DNA from: Stramenopiles sp. TOSAG23-6
Taxonomy: Eukaryota > Sar
DNA: 29,225 nt
Assembly: GCA_900128565.1 (NCBI GenBank)
Contig: LT635973.1
Location: 1 to 29,225, forward strand
Direction: 5' to 3'
How positions within the stretch are numbered: the first letter of the stretch is position 1; each line of letters starts with the position of its first letter. The position numbers were made by a program, and so were the translations under genes. Below, piece after piece: positions 11,704 through 21,277 of the stretch. A model generated the notes under the pieces. It was given only the letters and a program-made list of their open reading frames with translations, was not told where the DNA came from and did no database searches.

Positions 11704-13076
11704 TCAGGAGAGAAAATCATCGCTACTAAATCCTAAATCTTTTAGAGATCTCTTTGCACTTCCCCTTTCAATTGCTTTTGGCATGTATTTTTGGGAAAAT
11801 ATGTCAAATTTGTTTTTTTTTGTTAGGTACAAACATTTTTTTACAAAAAAAAAATGAAAATAAAACAAATAAAACATGGCATTTGAATTCTTCCATCCAA
11901 TCATAAACACGAAAAAAAAAAAGTTGAAAATAAAACAAACATGGTATTTGAATTCTTCCATCCAATCATAAACACTATTTGAAAAGTAGCAGGTACGGAA
12001 TTACTTGCATCTACAGATTTGTTTTCCCTATGAGAATTCGTGTTAATCGTTGTGCAGTCATTATCATCTGAATCATATGATGATGATCCATCACCAGTAG
12101 TAGTAACATTACTATTTATAGCTTCATTATTTATCTCTGTTGTACTCTCATCTTCGACTGAGTAAATCGTTTGATATATTGAAGCAGCAGCTAACATTGT
12201 TTCACGTTTATTAGACATCATTCGGCCTAGTGATGAATTTGAATCACCCATCGCTTGTAAATGCTCCCATAGACTCACAGCATCTTCATAATTACAATGA
12301 ACTAATTCGGTGTCAACAGTCGGTAATGCAAAACCAGCGTCCACTAATAGACTACCTACGTCTGATACTTGTGCCAGTGGAGAAGTTCTTGGACTGACTC
12401 CACCATCTCGCTCTTGCTCAGCAGCAACAAATGACATTCGAAGTTCGTTCAAAGTAGCACCACCAACCATTGCCGCCAAAAATACTCCATTTGGTTTAAG
12501 AGCGTTATGTATCTGATGCAGAGCACCGGGAAGATCATTTATCCAATGCAAGCTCATCGAACTAAGAATGAGGTCACACGAGTTTTCTTGGAGTGGAAGT
12601 GTCTCTTCATCACCGACAACAAATGCAGCACGATGATCACAATTGAATGTACGCTCATCATCTTCTGAAAATGATTTACGTAGCCCTTCTCTTTCTTTTG
12701 CATCAATATTAGCTGTCTTTTGGGCTCTTTGAAGCATTGCCGAAGAAATATCAATATTTATGAGTTTTCCAACTTGACCATGTTCACCTAGATATTTCAG
12801 ACAGTGTCCGGCATTGCAACCTACATCAACAGCCATAGGGAAATCACGTGAAAGATCATCTAGTCGTTCAACAAGACTTAGAGCGACATAATCTTTCAAA
12901 TAATCGAAGGCTTCTGCACGAGGACTACTTGCAGCTCGGTCACGTTGCATTCGTTTATGGTCACGATCAAAAACAGTCATTGATGGCATGGCTGAAAGTG
13001 ACTTTGGGCTAAGAAGTCGAGTAGATATGTGCAATCTAAACATATCTAAATGTCGTAAACTAAATGGTACCGTCAT
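11704..13076 (-). CDS. NDUFAF5: NDUFAF5-like SAM-dependent methyltransferase (complex I assembly)
   Basis: Exons 13076-11941 and 11782-11704, 404 aa. An earlier in-frame ATG at 13124 would add 16 aa; the later one gives a better mitochondrial presequence (MTVPFSLRHLDMFRLHISTR). NDUFAF5 marks are FDRDHKRMQRDRAA, DVGCNAGHCLKYLG (SAM motif I), DLILSSMSLHWINDLPGAL, PNGVFLAAMVGG and TLNELR. The C-terminus FMIGWK...PKAIERGSA matches the human MIGWK...RPAKRGSA. NDUFAF5 hydroxylates an arginine of NDUFS7 during complex I assembly in the mitochondrial matrix. A Ser/Asn/Thr-rich insert lies before the last conserved block. The final intron contains a second copy of the exon end. Confidence 0.92.
11783..11940 (-). 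repeat. Long introner-type intron in NDUFAF5 gene with internal duplication
   Basis: 158 nt from GTTTGTTTTATTTTC to AAAATACAT, with GTACCTAAC inside. Longer than other copies because the last about 38 nt of the exon plus the intron start are duplicated inside it. Confidence 0.82.
11855..11975 (-). repeat. Tandem duplication of exon end plus intron start (NDUFAF5)
   Basis: Copy A 11925-11975 and copy B 11855-11910. Both encode the exon end MIGWKNSN(T/A)M and continue into TTTTATTTTCA. Copy B is intronic if splicing starts from copy A. Confidence 0.88.
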
Positions 13077-13373
13077 TGTAATAATAAATGTAAGCTTGTA
13101 CTTTTTGTAGTACCTGTTTGTCACTTATATAATATTGGAAAGGAATCTGTACCACGCGACTCATAAAAAAATAAAATTTTCAAATTTGACCAGGAGTGTT
13201 ACCGGGAAACCATCGGTTAAATGCAGTCGATCCTGGGCACTGTGTGTATACAGAACTCGTACTAGTAGTTGTACTTGTAAGCTACGTACTGTAGTATTTA
13301 TTGCAATACTAGAAAGAAAGTACGTTCTTTTAAATACATCGCGACTCATTAGGGATTAACCCACTAGAAGCTG
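13077..13373. promoter_or_regulatory. Divergent promoter region between NDUFAF5 and EF-hand phosphatase genes
   Basis: About 297 bp with no supported gene; repeated TAGTA/GTAC-rich sequence around 13255-13325. No confident motif. Confidence 0.35.
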
Positions 13374-16300
13374 ATGGAAGGCTCTTCAAAGAAGCGTCGG
13401 CGTGACGTGAATTCCTCTGTCAAATCGCAACCAAAAGGGAAAAGCCCTTCCCCTAAAACTGCAGTTTCTGCTAACACGGTAAGCTTCATGCTTACTGAAG
13501 CAGGCTGGAGTGGCGAGATGCAAAGAAAAGCTCTCCGGCTTTTTCGTGATGCATGTAATGAAGAAGATGAGAGTAATTTTAGTGGAGAAACTAGTCAAAC
13601 TATGGGAGTCGTGACATTTCGTAAAGTTATGCTCAGCTTAGGAGTTCGTATTGAACGTATTAATTATTATTTCAAAGCGTTTGATCGCAACGGCAGTGGG
13701 CGGTTGGACTACAGAGAGTTTCTTTTAGGAATGGCTGCATTAGAATCGGCAAGTTCCGATACTGAGACCTCAAATAATGGCGAAAGAAAGTCATCGGTGA
13801 AGTCAAAGAATAATTTGCATTCACATGGCTCAAGCATCGGAGGCGCTGCGTGGAGTCAAGAAAGAGTTCGCTATATTTTCCATCTTTATGATGTAGGTGG
13901 TACTGGTTCTCTTAGTTTCGAAGATTTTAAACGCATGGTAAGACATCTACGGCGTTTGTCGGGTTCTGATGACTCTCCAGAGCCGGTAGAAAAAGAAGCC
14001 TTAAAAAGTTTTGATGGAGACCCGACACGAAAAATCACTGAAGAAGAATTTGTTCATGTAGTGTATGGTGCAGATCAACCCACGTTTAAAAGAGTGACAG
14101 GTCTTTTCTCTGCCCCTGTGAGTCTTCGTAGTTTATTCGATGGTAACTTCAATTGGCGTGTATACAGTGCATTGGTAGAGCAAGACAACCCTAACCCTAC
14201 GGAAGAAAATAGTATCCAAACATCAACTTCTGATAAAACTTCAAAGGGAAGAATTTCTGTAGAAACTAAAATATCAAAACCATCTTTACCAAAACTAAAA
14301 AAGGTTGCAAACCATATTTTATCACGTAAAAAACAATTTCAAATGTACACACCAAGAATAATTGGTCATTCACAATTGACTCATGCCATGGTGAATGTAC
14401 GTTTGATATGAATTTCTAATTTAATGTTTTTTTTTATACGAAATTTAGTACCTAACGATTGTTTTAACTAAAATTTTTTTTCACAATACATTCTCCTAGG
14501 CGCCGTCATTCGACAACTTCAGAAGAGTCTCTTCAAGATGCAGTTTCTGATGCTTTGGTTAGTACAAGCAGTAGAGATAGTAAAAGTCCCCCTCCTCCAC
14601 CTCCAATAACCTCCAGTACAACAATATCGGTGTCAAATTCGTCAATTATTCGGCTAGATCCTTATTCTATCTTAGCATATGATAATGGTTTGGTCGTTTC
14701 ATCTTTAGTGGCAAGTACTGCGATGGTCACAAACATGCATTTAGTTAGAGATATGTCACCTTTAGTAAAAGACTATGGACCTGACCAATTGTCATTAGGT
14801 GTAATAGCAGCTAATAGAATGAATAAATTTGTTTTTGAAGAATTACTACCCGTTGCAGGCGATAAAGGAAAGGCAGTGTTTAAACGACTGAAACGATTTC
14901 ATCATAGTCCAAGAAAACGGGCTCATAGATATAGTATATCTAGTGCATCCGAAACACAATGTGATGAATTCGAGTGGGAAATACAAAAACGTTTACCTTG
15001 CTCATTTGTTTGTGCTTTAGTTCGAGATGTTTTGAAATTAGTAAAGTCTCAACCGACAGTTATCAATGCACAATCACCTGTAAAGATGTTTGGTGATATT
15101 CATGGTCAGTTACATGATTTACTCTTATTTTTCAAATTATACGGTTTACCTACTCGTACTGGTAATGGAGATATTGATCTCACTCAATATGTCTTTATTG
15201 GAGATTTTGTAGATCGTGGAAGTCATAGTGTAGAAACTATTTTATTATTATTTTCATTAAAAATCTTGCATCCCAATCGAATCTGGCTCATTCGAGGAAA
15301 TCATGAAGATCGTGAAGTAAATGAAAATTATGGATTTATGGCTGAATGTCAACAGAAATATCCAGAGCCAATGTCAAAAGATGCATTAGATGCTGCTATG
15401 GCTGCAGCGATACAACAAGAAAATGAAAGTAGTGAACGATACAGTCCTTCACATGGAATAGATTTAGGATTTGACCCCGATACGGCTTGTGAAGGGGATG
15501 AAATATATAATTTAATCGAGGTTGTATTTGATCATTTACCACTTGCAGGTGTTGTAGATGACAAGGTTCTCTGTCTTCATGGTGGTTTAGGATTAGGGGA
15601 CTGGACATTAGATGATCTTAGAGCTGTGAAACGCCCTGTTCGTAGTCGGGAAATACGCTCAGACTCAATGCTTATAAATGTTCTGTGGAGTGATCCTTCA
15701 AGAGACGATGAAGTTGAAGGAATATTTAAAAATAGTCGTGGTGGTGATATCGTGACGTTTAGTCGTCGTGTTGTTGAGGAATTTTGTGAACGCGAAAACA
15801 TTGAACTAATAGTACGAGCTCATGAACCTTTTCAACAAGGTTTTCACTTTTTTGCGGGAGGTCGTCTGGCTTCTGTTTTTACAGCGAGAGATTATTGTGG
15901 ACATCACACAAATGACGGCGCATTTCTTGTATTGCGTCGTGATGGGTTAGTGACTCCACGTATCCTCCGAAGTAGTACGCAGACTTTATCTCAAAATTTG
16001 TATCCTTTATTTTCAGGTACTGGAAAAGATAATCTACACACAGAAATGAATAATGAATTACATACAACCAGTAATGAAACAGATTGTGATGGAGTATTTC
16101 CACCACCATATTCAGAGGAAAACAGTACTAATAAACCCGAAATAAAACGGTGTGCATCAGATCCATTAAATGATATTAATACACGTGATGCATTAGAAGC
16201 AGCTGGATGGAATGCATCACAATTAGCTCGTGTTCTTACTCTTTTTAAATCTGCTACTTATACTGATGATACGAATAGTGATCCGGACGATGACATACAA

Positions 16301-17223
16301 AAACATTATATGGATTTGGAACGCTTTACTGCTGTACTAACTCTTCTAGGTGTGCAATCTAAACTTGCACAAGTTTATTTTAACGCCATGGATACATCTG
16401 GTAATGGGTTTTTAGACTATAGGGAATTTCTCCTTGGCATGGCCGCATTGGACCCAGCTAATAAATCAAAAATGCATACATCAGATGATAAATCAGAGGA
16501 CACTGACGTCATGCATACATCAGATGATACATCAAAAATGCATACATCAGATGACAAATCGGAGGACACCGACGTCATGGAATCCAATATTGAAAATAGT
16601 GAAGAAAACGATGTACCTCAGGCTACCCAAAAGGCTTGGAGTAAAGCTAGAGCTAGGTTTGTGTTTAGAGTATATGACGTAAATCATGATAAGAAAATTG
16701 ATTTTCGAGAATTTTGTGGTATGTTGATGCATGTATGTTTTTATGATTCATTTCANTTTTTTTTTTCAGAGTAAATTTTGTGTCTAACAAACAAATTCAA
16801 TTTTTTTTTAAATATTTTCCTATAATATATATGGCGTCATTAAAGAAAGAAAATTCTTCATTAGCAGATGTTCTCCCAAGAGCATCACGTATTTTTAAAC
16901 AATTAGGTCTCTATAACACACATCCAGAAAATCCAGAAATCCAAAGTACCTGGTCACCAATGAGCGAGAAACAATTTTTAAGTATTGTTAATAAAGTTGA
17001 AGTATATGAGGAAGAAAGTGTATCAACGATTACTACACGTGGTAGAAGTAGAAAGCGACAAAAAAGACGTAAACGGCGTCAAAGTCGAACTCTTCTTCAA
17101 ACACTTTCCATTGATGAATTATTTCGTGCTCCGCAATCCCCATCGCAAAAGAAGTTGAGCTGGCCAGTATCAAGAGATGTATCACCTGTCCGGACAGCTT
17201 CAAATTACCAACTCTGGAAATAA
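13374..17223 (+). CDS. EF-hand / PPP phosphatase / EF-hand protein (PPEF-like)
   Basis: Exons 13374-14396, 14492-16732 and 16831-17223, 1218 aa. The N-terminal EF-hand module holds loops near residues 104 (DRNGSGRLDYRE) and 173 (DVGGTGSLSFED) and a weaker third. The central PPP phosphatase has GDIHGQ (about 542), GDFVDRG (577), RGNHED (609), HGGLG (704) and RAHEP (784). A second EF-hand module follows, with loops near 974 (DTSGNGFLDYRE) and 1070 (DVNHDKKIDFRE), then a basic C-terminal tail. The two modules share AGW...F, LGV and DYREFLLGMAALD, so one arose by internal duplication. The likely role is Ca2+-regulated Ser/Thr dephosphorylation. Related animal and protist PPEF enzymes have EF-hands on the C-terminal side only. 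One N base lies in intron 2. Confidence 0.9.
14187..14200. repeat. Interstitial telomere-like motif within coding sequence
   Basis: AACCCTAACCCTAC inside the phosphatase exon, translated as NPNPT in a non-conserved linker. Confidence 0.8.
14397..14491 (+). repeat. Introner-type intron 1 of EF-hand phosphatase (GTACG...ATACAT)
   Basis: 95 nt, core ATACGAAATTTAGTACCTAACG, 3' end TTTTTTTTCACAATACAT. Removal joins two long open frames into one protein. An in-frame AG (CCTAG) lies 9 nt inside the exon, so a canonical alternative is formally possible here. Confidence 0.85.
16468..16577 (+). repeat. In-frame coding repeat (MHTSDD units)
   Basis: Three MHTSDD(K/T)S units, two with SEDTDVM, within a linker between EF-hands. 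The DNA is nearly identical between copies, indicating recent expansion. Confidence 0.9.
16733..16830 (+). repeat. Introner-type intron 2 of EF-hand phosphatase (GTATG...ATATAT)
   Basis: 98 nt with GTGTCTAAC as branch-like motif and 3' CCTATAATATAT. Contains one N at 16756. Confidence 0.8.
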
Positions 17224-17550
17224 AATACCAACAAATAATAAATTATAAATTATACCAACTTTTGTATTTAAATTTTATTATAACATAGGCTTTGGGAGAT
17301 TTAAAGATATATATAAGTAGTTATAAAAAACACACAGAATAACTGAAATCTTATGAATATATAATCATACACATTATCATACTAAACCCAAATTGTCATA
17401 CTTTGATTTAATTGTCCAAAACGGAATTCCATATTTTTTATGAATATATAATCATACACATTATCATACTAAACCCAAATTGTCATACTTTGATTTAATT
17501 GTCCAAAACGGAATTCCATATTTTTTATGAATATATAATCATACACATTA
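17224..17550. other. Intergenic region between convergent genes, mostly tandem repeat
   Basis: 327 bp between the phosphatase stop and the ceramidase stop. The part from 17351 on is the 87-bp tandem repeat; the first 127 bp are AT-rich with no recognisable feature. Confidence 0.6.
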
Positions 17551-17611
17551 TCATACTAAACCCAAATTGTCATACTTTGATTTAATTGTCCAAAACGGAA
17601 TTCCATATTTC
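17351..17611. repeat. 87-bp tandem repeat (three copies) spanning the 3' end of the ceramidase gene
   Basis: Copies start at 17351, 17438 and 17525, each beginning TTATGAATATATAATC and ending near GGAATTCCATATT. The third copy holds the last coding bases and stop codon of the ceramidase gene (minus strand). Copies are nearly identical. Confidence 0.93.
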
Positions 17612-18843
17612 GTGTATATCACAACTTTGTCTTTAGGTTCAACTGAAATGTCACATATATTGTGGAAAAATATTTTTTTTTTTAAATTTATTTTGTTAGG
17701 TACGAAATTTTTATAAAAAAATAAATTTAGATAAAAATTGAAAAAAACTAAAACGTACTTCGCCCAGACGATATATAAAATGAAAATTGACATAAAAAAT
17801 ACGCTGACATAAATATCAAGACATATATTGTTGGAAAATATTTCAAAAATTTGATTGTTTTGTTAGGTACAAAATTTCCAAAAAAAAAAAAATTCAATAT
17901 TTGAAATTGTAAAACATGCATGCCAAAGAGCATGTCCATGGATATCAAAGCCAAATAAGCTCTTCATTTGAGTACAAAGACATCTGTCAAGAATCCAAAA
18001 GATGACAGCGAAAATTGCGCAAATCAATGTATTTTTGGTAAATATGTCACATTTGATTTTATTTGTTAGGTACAAAATTTTCTATTTAAAAAAAATGTAG
18101 GTATAAAACATGTAAAATGGTATCGTACGTGATTTTCTATATAAATTTCCACAGTTTTCTTCTTCTTTTTTTGATAAACTTTTGTATATCATGCTAGAGG
18201 CCAAGGTCACACCAGGTAATGTAATTACTGTAAATATGTGACAGAATATTGGATATTTAATACTAATGATAGGTTGTACACACATCACTGCTGCTATAAA
18301 AATATTACTGGTGACGAGACGATGAATACGAGCACTCATCCAGGATGTACATGGATTTCTATGTTTCGGACCAAATAGAAATATCATTCCATATAAATTC
18401 AGCCAGATTATAGACAATTCGTCAATAATTTGACCTAAAAGTGATAATTGTGCGTGAAAATACATTGAGCCTAAAGCAATGAGTATCATGCACCCAGGTA
18501 TAAAAGGTGAACTCTTGATAAAGGTTGTGAAACCAAGTTTAAAGACAATAAAAAATGTCATCACTGCAGCAAGAAGCATAACTACATTAGTGACAACATT
18601 CCAAAATTCAGCTATTTGAGGATGCACATCATAGTTACTTTCACACCAATCAATTGAAGAAGAGTGTGGCTTAAGAGACCCAGAAATTAACTTTCGACCT
18701 TCAGGAGTAAAACAATAAATCAAAGAAGACAGTATTGCAAGTATGCAAACAGCATTGTCAATTTTCGCTGTAGCATGCTTCTGAAGGGCAGGGTTTTTTA
18801 TAGATTTAAATATGTCTAATACAGACGTAGTAGTTTCAAGCAT
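17551..18843 (-). CDS. Alkaline ceramidase (ACER/YPC1 family)
   Basis: Exons 18843-18114, 18026-17920, 17822-17759 and 17654-17551, 334 aa. The start is the first ATG. About seven membrane helices are visible. Family motifs are DWCESNY, EFWNVVTNVVM, SMYFHAQLSLLGQIIDELSI (catalytic Ser/His/Asp region) and GHALWH (the Zn-binding His pair), with the C-terminal PKDKVVIYTKYGIPFW comparable to human ACER3. It hydrolyses ceramide to sphingoid base and fatty acid in ER/Golgi membranes. An N-terminal extension of about 50 aa with one more hydrophobic segment precedes the family core. Three introner-type introns interrupt the 3' half, leaving exons of 107 and 64 nt. Confidence 0.9.
17655..17758 (-). 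repeat. Introner-type intron 3 of ceramidase (GTACG...ATATAT)
   Basis: 104 nt, AAATTTCGTACCTAAC core. The join gives R-S-DISVEPKD, leading into the conserved C-terminal segment. Confidence 0.84.
17823..17919 (-). repeat. Introner-type intron 2 of ceramidase (GCATG...ATATAT)
   Basis: 97 nt. The join gives GHALWH-VLIFMSAY, placed just after the conserved His pair. GAAATTTTGTACCTAAC core present. Confidence 0.88.
18027..18113 (-). repeat. Introner-type intron 1 of ceramidase (ACATG...ATACAT)
   Basis: 87 nt. Its 5' end is ACATGTTTTATACC, not GT. Only this register joins the helix LICAIFAVIFWILDR in frame. Confidence 0.82.
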
Positions 18844-19147
18844 TTTTGATGTACTCAACTAATTAATGGCCAATACCATGAGCAAATGCTTTACCTTTAA
18901 ATAATATAATATCCATACACACTATAGTACGACGTCGTGTCTAAAAGCATGAATAAGAACACAGAACACGCGCGAAAAAATCCAAAAAATAGTGGTCAAA
19001 TTTATGCCACGTGTCACAAAAATAATGATGACACACGACTTTTTGCCTCAAGTAAGACAAAAAAACGAAGCGCGAACGATATTCTTCATTCCATAGATTG
19101 AACCTTTTGTTTGTGTATTTGTTTATTTTGAATTTATTTATTTTAGA
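18844..19147. promoter_or_regulatory. Divergent promoter region between ceramidase and NDUFB2
   Basis: 304 bp. Contains the palindrome ACGACGTCGT (18929-18938) and the E-box GCCACGTGTCA (19006-19016). A close copy of the latter (GGCACGTGTCA) lies in another divergent promoter at 27659. No other gene seen. Confidence 0.45.
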
Positions 19148-19552
19148 ATGTCTTTCTTGCGGGCTTTTGCAAGGCCTGCGTTTTTTGGTGCCCGTTTCCG
19201 GAAAGCAGCACAGCAAACAGTACATCGGCGAAATATGGGAGGCTCTCATGGTCGACCGGGAGAGTTTGTAGACCCACTACCGCACGCAGTACAACCCTGG
19301 CACACATTCTGTGCTGAAGCTACGATGACGACAATGTGGTTCTGGATTCTTTATCGATTTTACTGGGACTATAACTTGGTTCTGGGTGTGTATAACCCAT
19401 TTATTGGTGAAACTGAAGAGATGACATCAGAAGAAGTGGAGGCGTGTATTGTAGAAAAAAGTAGTGATTCGAATGCTCGAAGATTTTCAGATAGTGTTTT
19501 CAGTACAAAGCCACGTCGAAGAGCTACTAGCGAAATGCATTCGAGCGAATAA
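19148..19552 (+). CDS. NDUFB2: NADH:ubiquinone oxidoreductase subunit B2 (complex I)
   Basis: Single exon, 134 aa. The N-terminus (MSFLRAFARPAFFGARFRKA) is an Arg/Phe-rich mitochondrial presequence. The single membrane helix reads TMWFWILYRFYWD, directly comparable to MWFWILWRFWHD of animal NDUFB2, followed by VLG and an acidic segment. A Ser/Arg-rich tail of about 35 aa is additional to the usual family length. It is an accessory subunit of the membrane arm of complex I. With NDUFAF5 in the same window, it shows that this organism has complex I. Confidence 0.88.
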   Translation: MSFLRAFARPAFFGARFRKAAQQTVHRRNMGGSHGRPGEFVDPLPHAVQPWHTFCAEATMTTMWFWILYRFYWDYNLVLGVYNPFIGETEEMTSEEVEACIVEKSSDSNARRFSDSVFSTKPRRRATSEMHSSE

Positions 19553-19726
19553 TGAGGAAATATTAGTAGTATTTCAACGTGTTTTCATTGTATTTAAAAA
19601 TCTAGTTATAGTAAAANTNAANCNTTTTTTNGCNATTTTNANCACGAAATTTTAAGATTTGATAGATAAAATAATAAAATCCCGATATGCCAAAAAATCA
19701 ACCAAATGCAAAATAATTACTTTATT
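19553..19726. other. Intergenic region with ambiguous bases
   Basis: 174 bp between convergent genes. Eight N bases fall between 19617 and 19642 in a T/A-rich stretch; assembly quality is low here. Confidence 0.7.
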
Positions 19727-20975
19727 TTAATCTGAAACATGTTTACTCTCAAGACGGTATTGCTCTATACGCTCTGCTGCATCTCTATAGTTGCGAGCTA
19801 CGTGTGCTTTAATGACCAAACCCTTTGTCAGTTTAACCCAGCGATTGATTATAGATGCTCTATATTTCATTTGACTAACCTCAATGCGTTTCTGTTCACG
19901 GCACATCCAAGCATCTGTTACTGTTTCAACATCATCTTTTGCAACAATAATACCTCGAATGGAAGGGTATGCTCTTCCTGCTTTTACTTCAAAACCTACA
20001 TATTTTGTGAAAAAATATTTCAAAATAAAAAAAATATTTTTATTAGGTACAAAATTTCGTATGAAAAAATAAATAAATTAAAAATTGAAAATTGAAAACC
20101 TACGACAGCTTCAACATGTTCGATGCCTAATATTGCTGCAACTTGATTAACTCCTTTTAGATCTACATGAGCAGATCCAAAAGGCAAATGACCACGTGAC
20201 CAAAGCTCCCAATTCCCATGCTCATTACGAGGCAATCGACCATTTGATGCAATTGGTGGGGGTATATACATTTCCGTTTGCCAAATACCGTATGTATTTT
20301 GGAAAAATATTTTCAAAAAAAAAATCGTTAGGTACAAAATTTCGTATGAAAAATAAATTCGATTTTTTTGTAAAAAAAAAATAAAACATACATAAATGCG
20401 CGATTTGAGCCAAACGTTGTATTATTTTGTTCTTTTCTACTTGTTGATTTTTTTTCCGCTTGAATTTGTAGTTCTAATTCCTGTTCATATAATTCATCTT
20501 CCCATTCTTCTCGAGACGTAAACGCATCAACCTGACCCTGCGCTTTCATTGTTGTCTGAGCTAGTCTTAGGTTATATTTGTTGAGTAACTGAGAATTCAA
20601 AGAAGCTCTATTTGATTTATTCTGGTTTGAATTAGGAGAAGAATCACTATTGTGTTGTACTTGAGGACGTGTATTCGTTACTTTAGGAGTTCCAGGAAAA
20701 TCCACTGGATCCTTTTTATCATCATCATTAAACGTAATATCTGTTAGGGTTAGGGTAGACGTACGAAGTCTACCTTTTTTGGTCGTCTGCATTTGGAGAT
20801 CTATGTTTTTCTCAGAAGCGTCACTGACATTCTTTTCTTGTATTGATTCGATTACTATACCAGTATCGATACTATCTGATCCATCATCCACATAATATAA
20901 ACTATCCAAATCCGGCAAATCAAGTCCAGCTTCGTCAACTGAAGCGGAAGAACGAGCTCGGAAACGACTATCCAT
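19727..20975 (-). CDS. XPC/Rad4-like protein with beta-hairpin domain 3 only
   Basis: Exons 20975-20392, 20290-20104 and 19999-19727, 347 aa, first ATG used. The C-terminal half is a clear Rad4/XPC BHD3: GIWQTEMYIPPP, NEHGNWELWSRGHLPFGSAHV, AAILGIEHVEAVVGFEVKAG, PSIRGIIVAKDDVE and WVKLTKGLVIK. In XPC this domain helps recognise helix-distorting damage by inserting between bases. The first about 195 residues are acidic and low complexity, with a charged helix (SREEWEDELYEQELELQIQA). No transglutaminase fold, BHD1 or BHD2 is visible, and 300 bp upstream holds none. It may be a split or reduced XPC. TLTLT in the linker is encoded by a telomere-like motif. Confidence 0.87.
20000..20103 (-). repeat. 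Introner-type intron 2 of XPC-like gene (GTAGG...AAATAT)
   Basis: 104 nt. The exon-intron boundary GTAGGTTTT is also the first nine bases of the next exon, so the joint can slide without changing AVVGFEVKAG. Branch motif is GTACCTAAT. Confidence 0.9.
20291..20391 (-). repeat. Introner-type intron 1 of XPC-like gene (GTATG...ATACATA)
   Basis: 101 nt with core CATACGAAATTTTGTACCTAACG. Frame requires the 3' cut one base past the usual ACAT, or a 5' cut shifted inward. Either way the AG rule is not met. Confidence 0.8.
20744..20758. repeat. Interstitial telomere-like motif within coding sequence (TTAGGGTTAGGG)
   Basis: On the minus strand it is translated as TLTLT in a non-conserved region of the XPC-like protein. 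Confidence 0.8.
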
Positions 20976-21277
20976 ACACAATTAATACTAGATTTACTAT
21001 TGTAAAGGGATTAAAATTCCGTAGATATAAGTGGTAATCAATTGTAATTGTCAAATAATCTTCTCAGATACAAATAGAGAAAAATTATATTGATTATAGA
21101 TGGAAAAAAATATATTAATCGGCGTTAGTAGGCTATAAACAGTAAGGATAGGCTGAGTATAATATACCAGAGAGAGGTCTTTCTTTTCCTCTTTTCTTGT
21201 TTCTTTGACGATTTATTTGACACCCTAACCCTAAAAATGAAAAAAAAAAAAAAGAGTGAAATTCTCGAAATTAATTT
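20976..21277. promoter_or_regulatory. XPC-like promoter and SMARCD 3' flank
   Basis: 302 bp. Contains CCCTAACCCTAA (21223-21234) and a poly-A run (21241-21253). No gene seen. The motif lies about 250 bp upstream of the XPC-like start. Confidence 0.4.
21223..21234. repeat. Interstitial telomere-like motif (CCCTAACCCTAA)
   Basis: Two perfect hexamers in the upstream region of the XPC-like gene. Confidence 0.85.

Noticed and set aside
14492-16732. A separate phosphatase gene starting after 14491
   Set aside because: Removing the introner-type intron at 14397-14491 joins it in frame to the upstream EF-hand exon, and no ATG lies near the start of the second frame.
16780-17223. A separate small gene starting in the intron at 16780
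   Set aside because: The first codons would lie inside the intron; splicing of 16733-16830 makes it the last exon of the phosphatase.
17863-18075. Small open frames within and around introner copies
   Set aside because: They are made of intron T-rich sequence read through; they share only the introner peptide pattern (FVPNK-like) and no conserved protein.
18844-18858. Ceramidase start at 18858
   Set aside because: That codon is TTG. The first ATG is at 18843.
20976-20981. XPC-like start at 20981
   Set aside because: The codon is TTG; the ATG at 20975 is two codons further.
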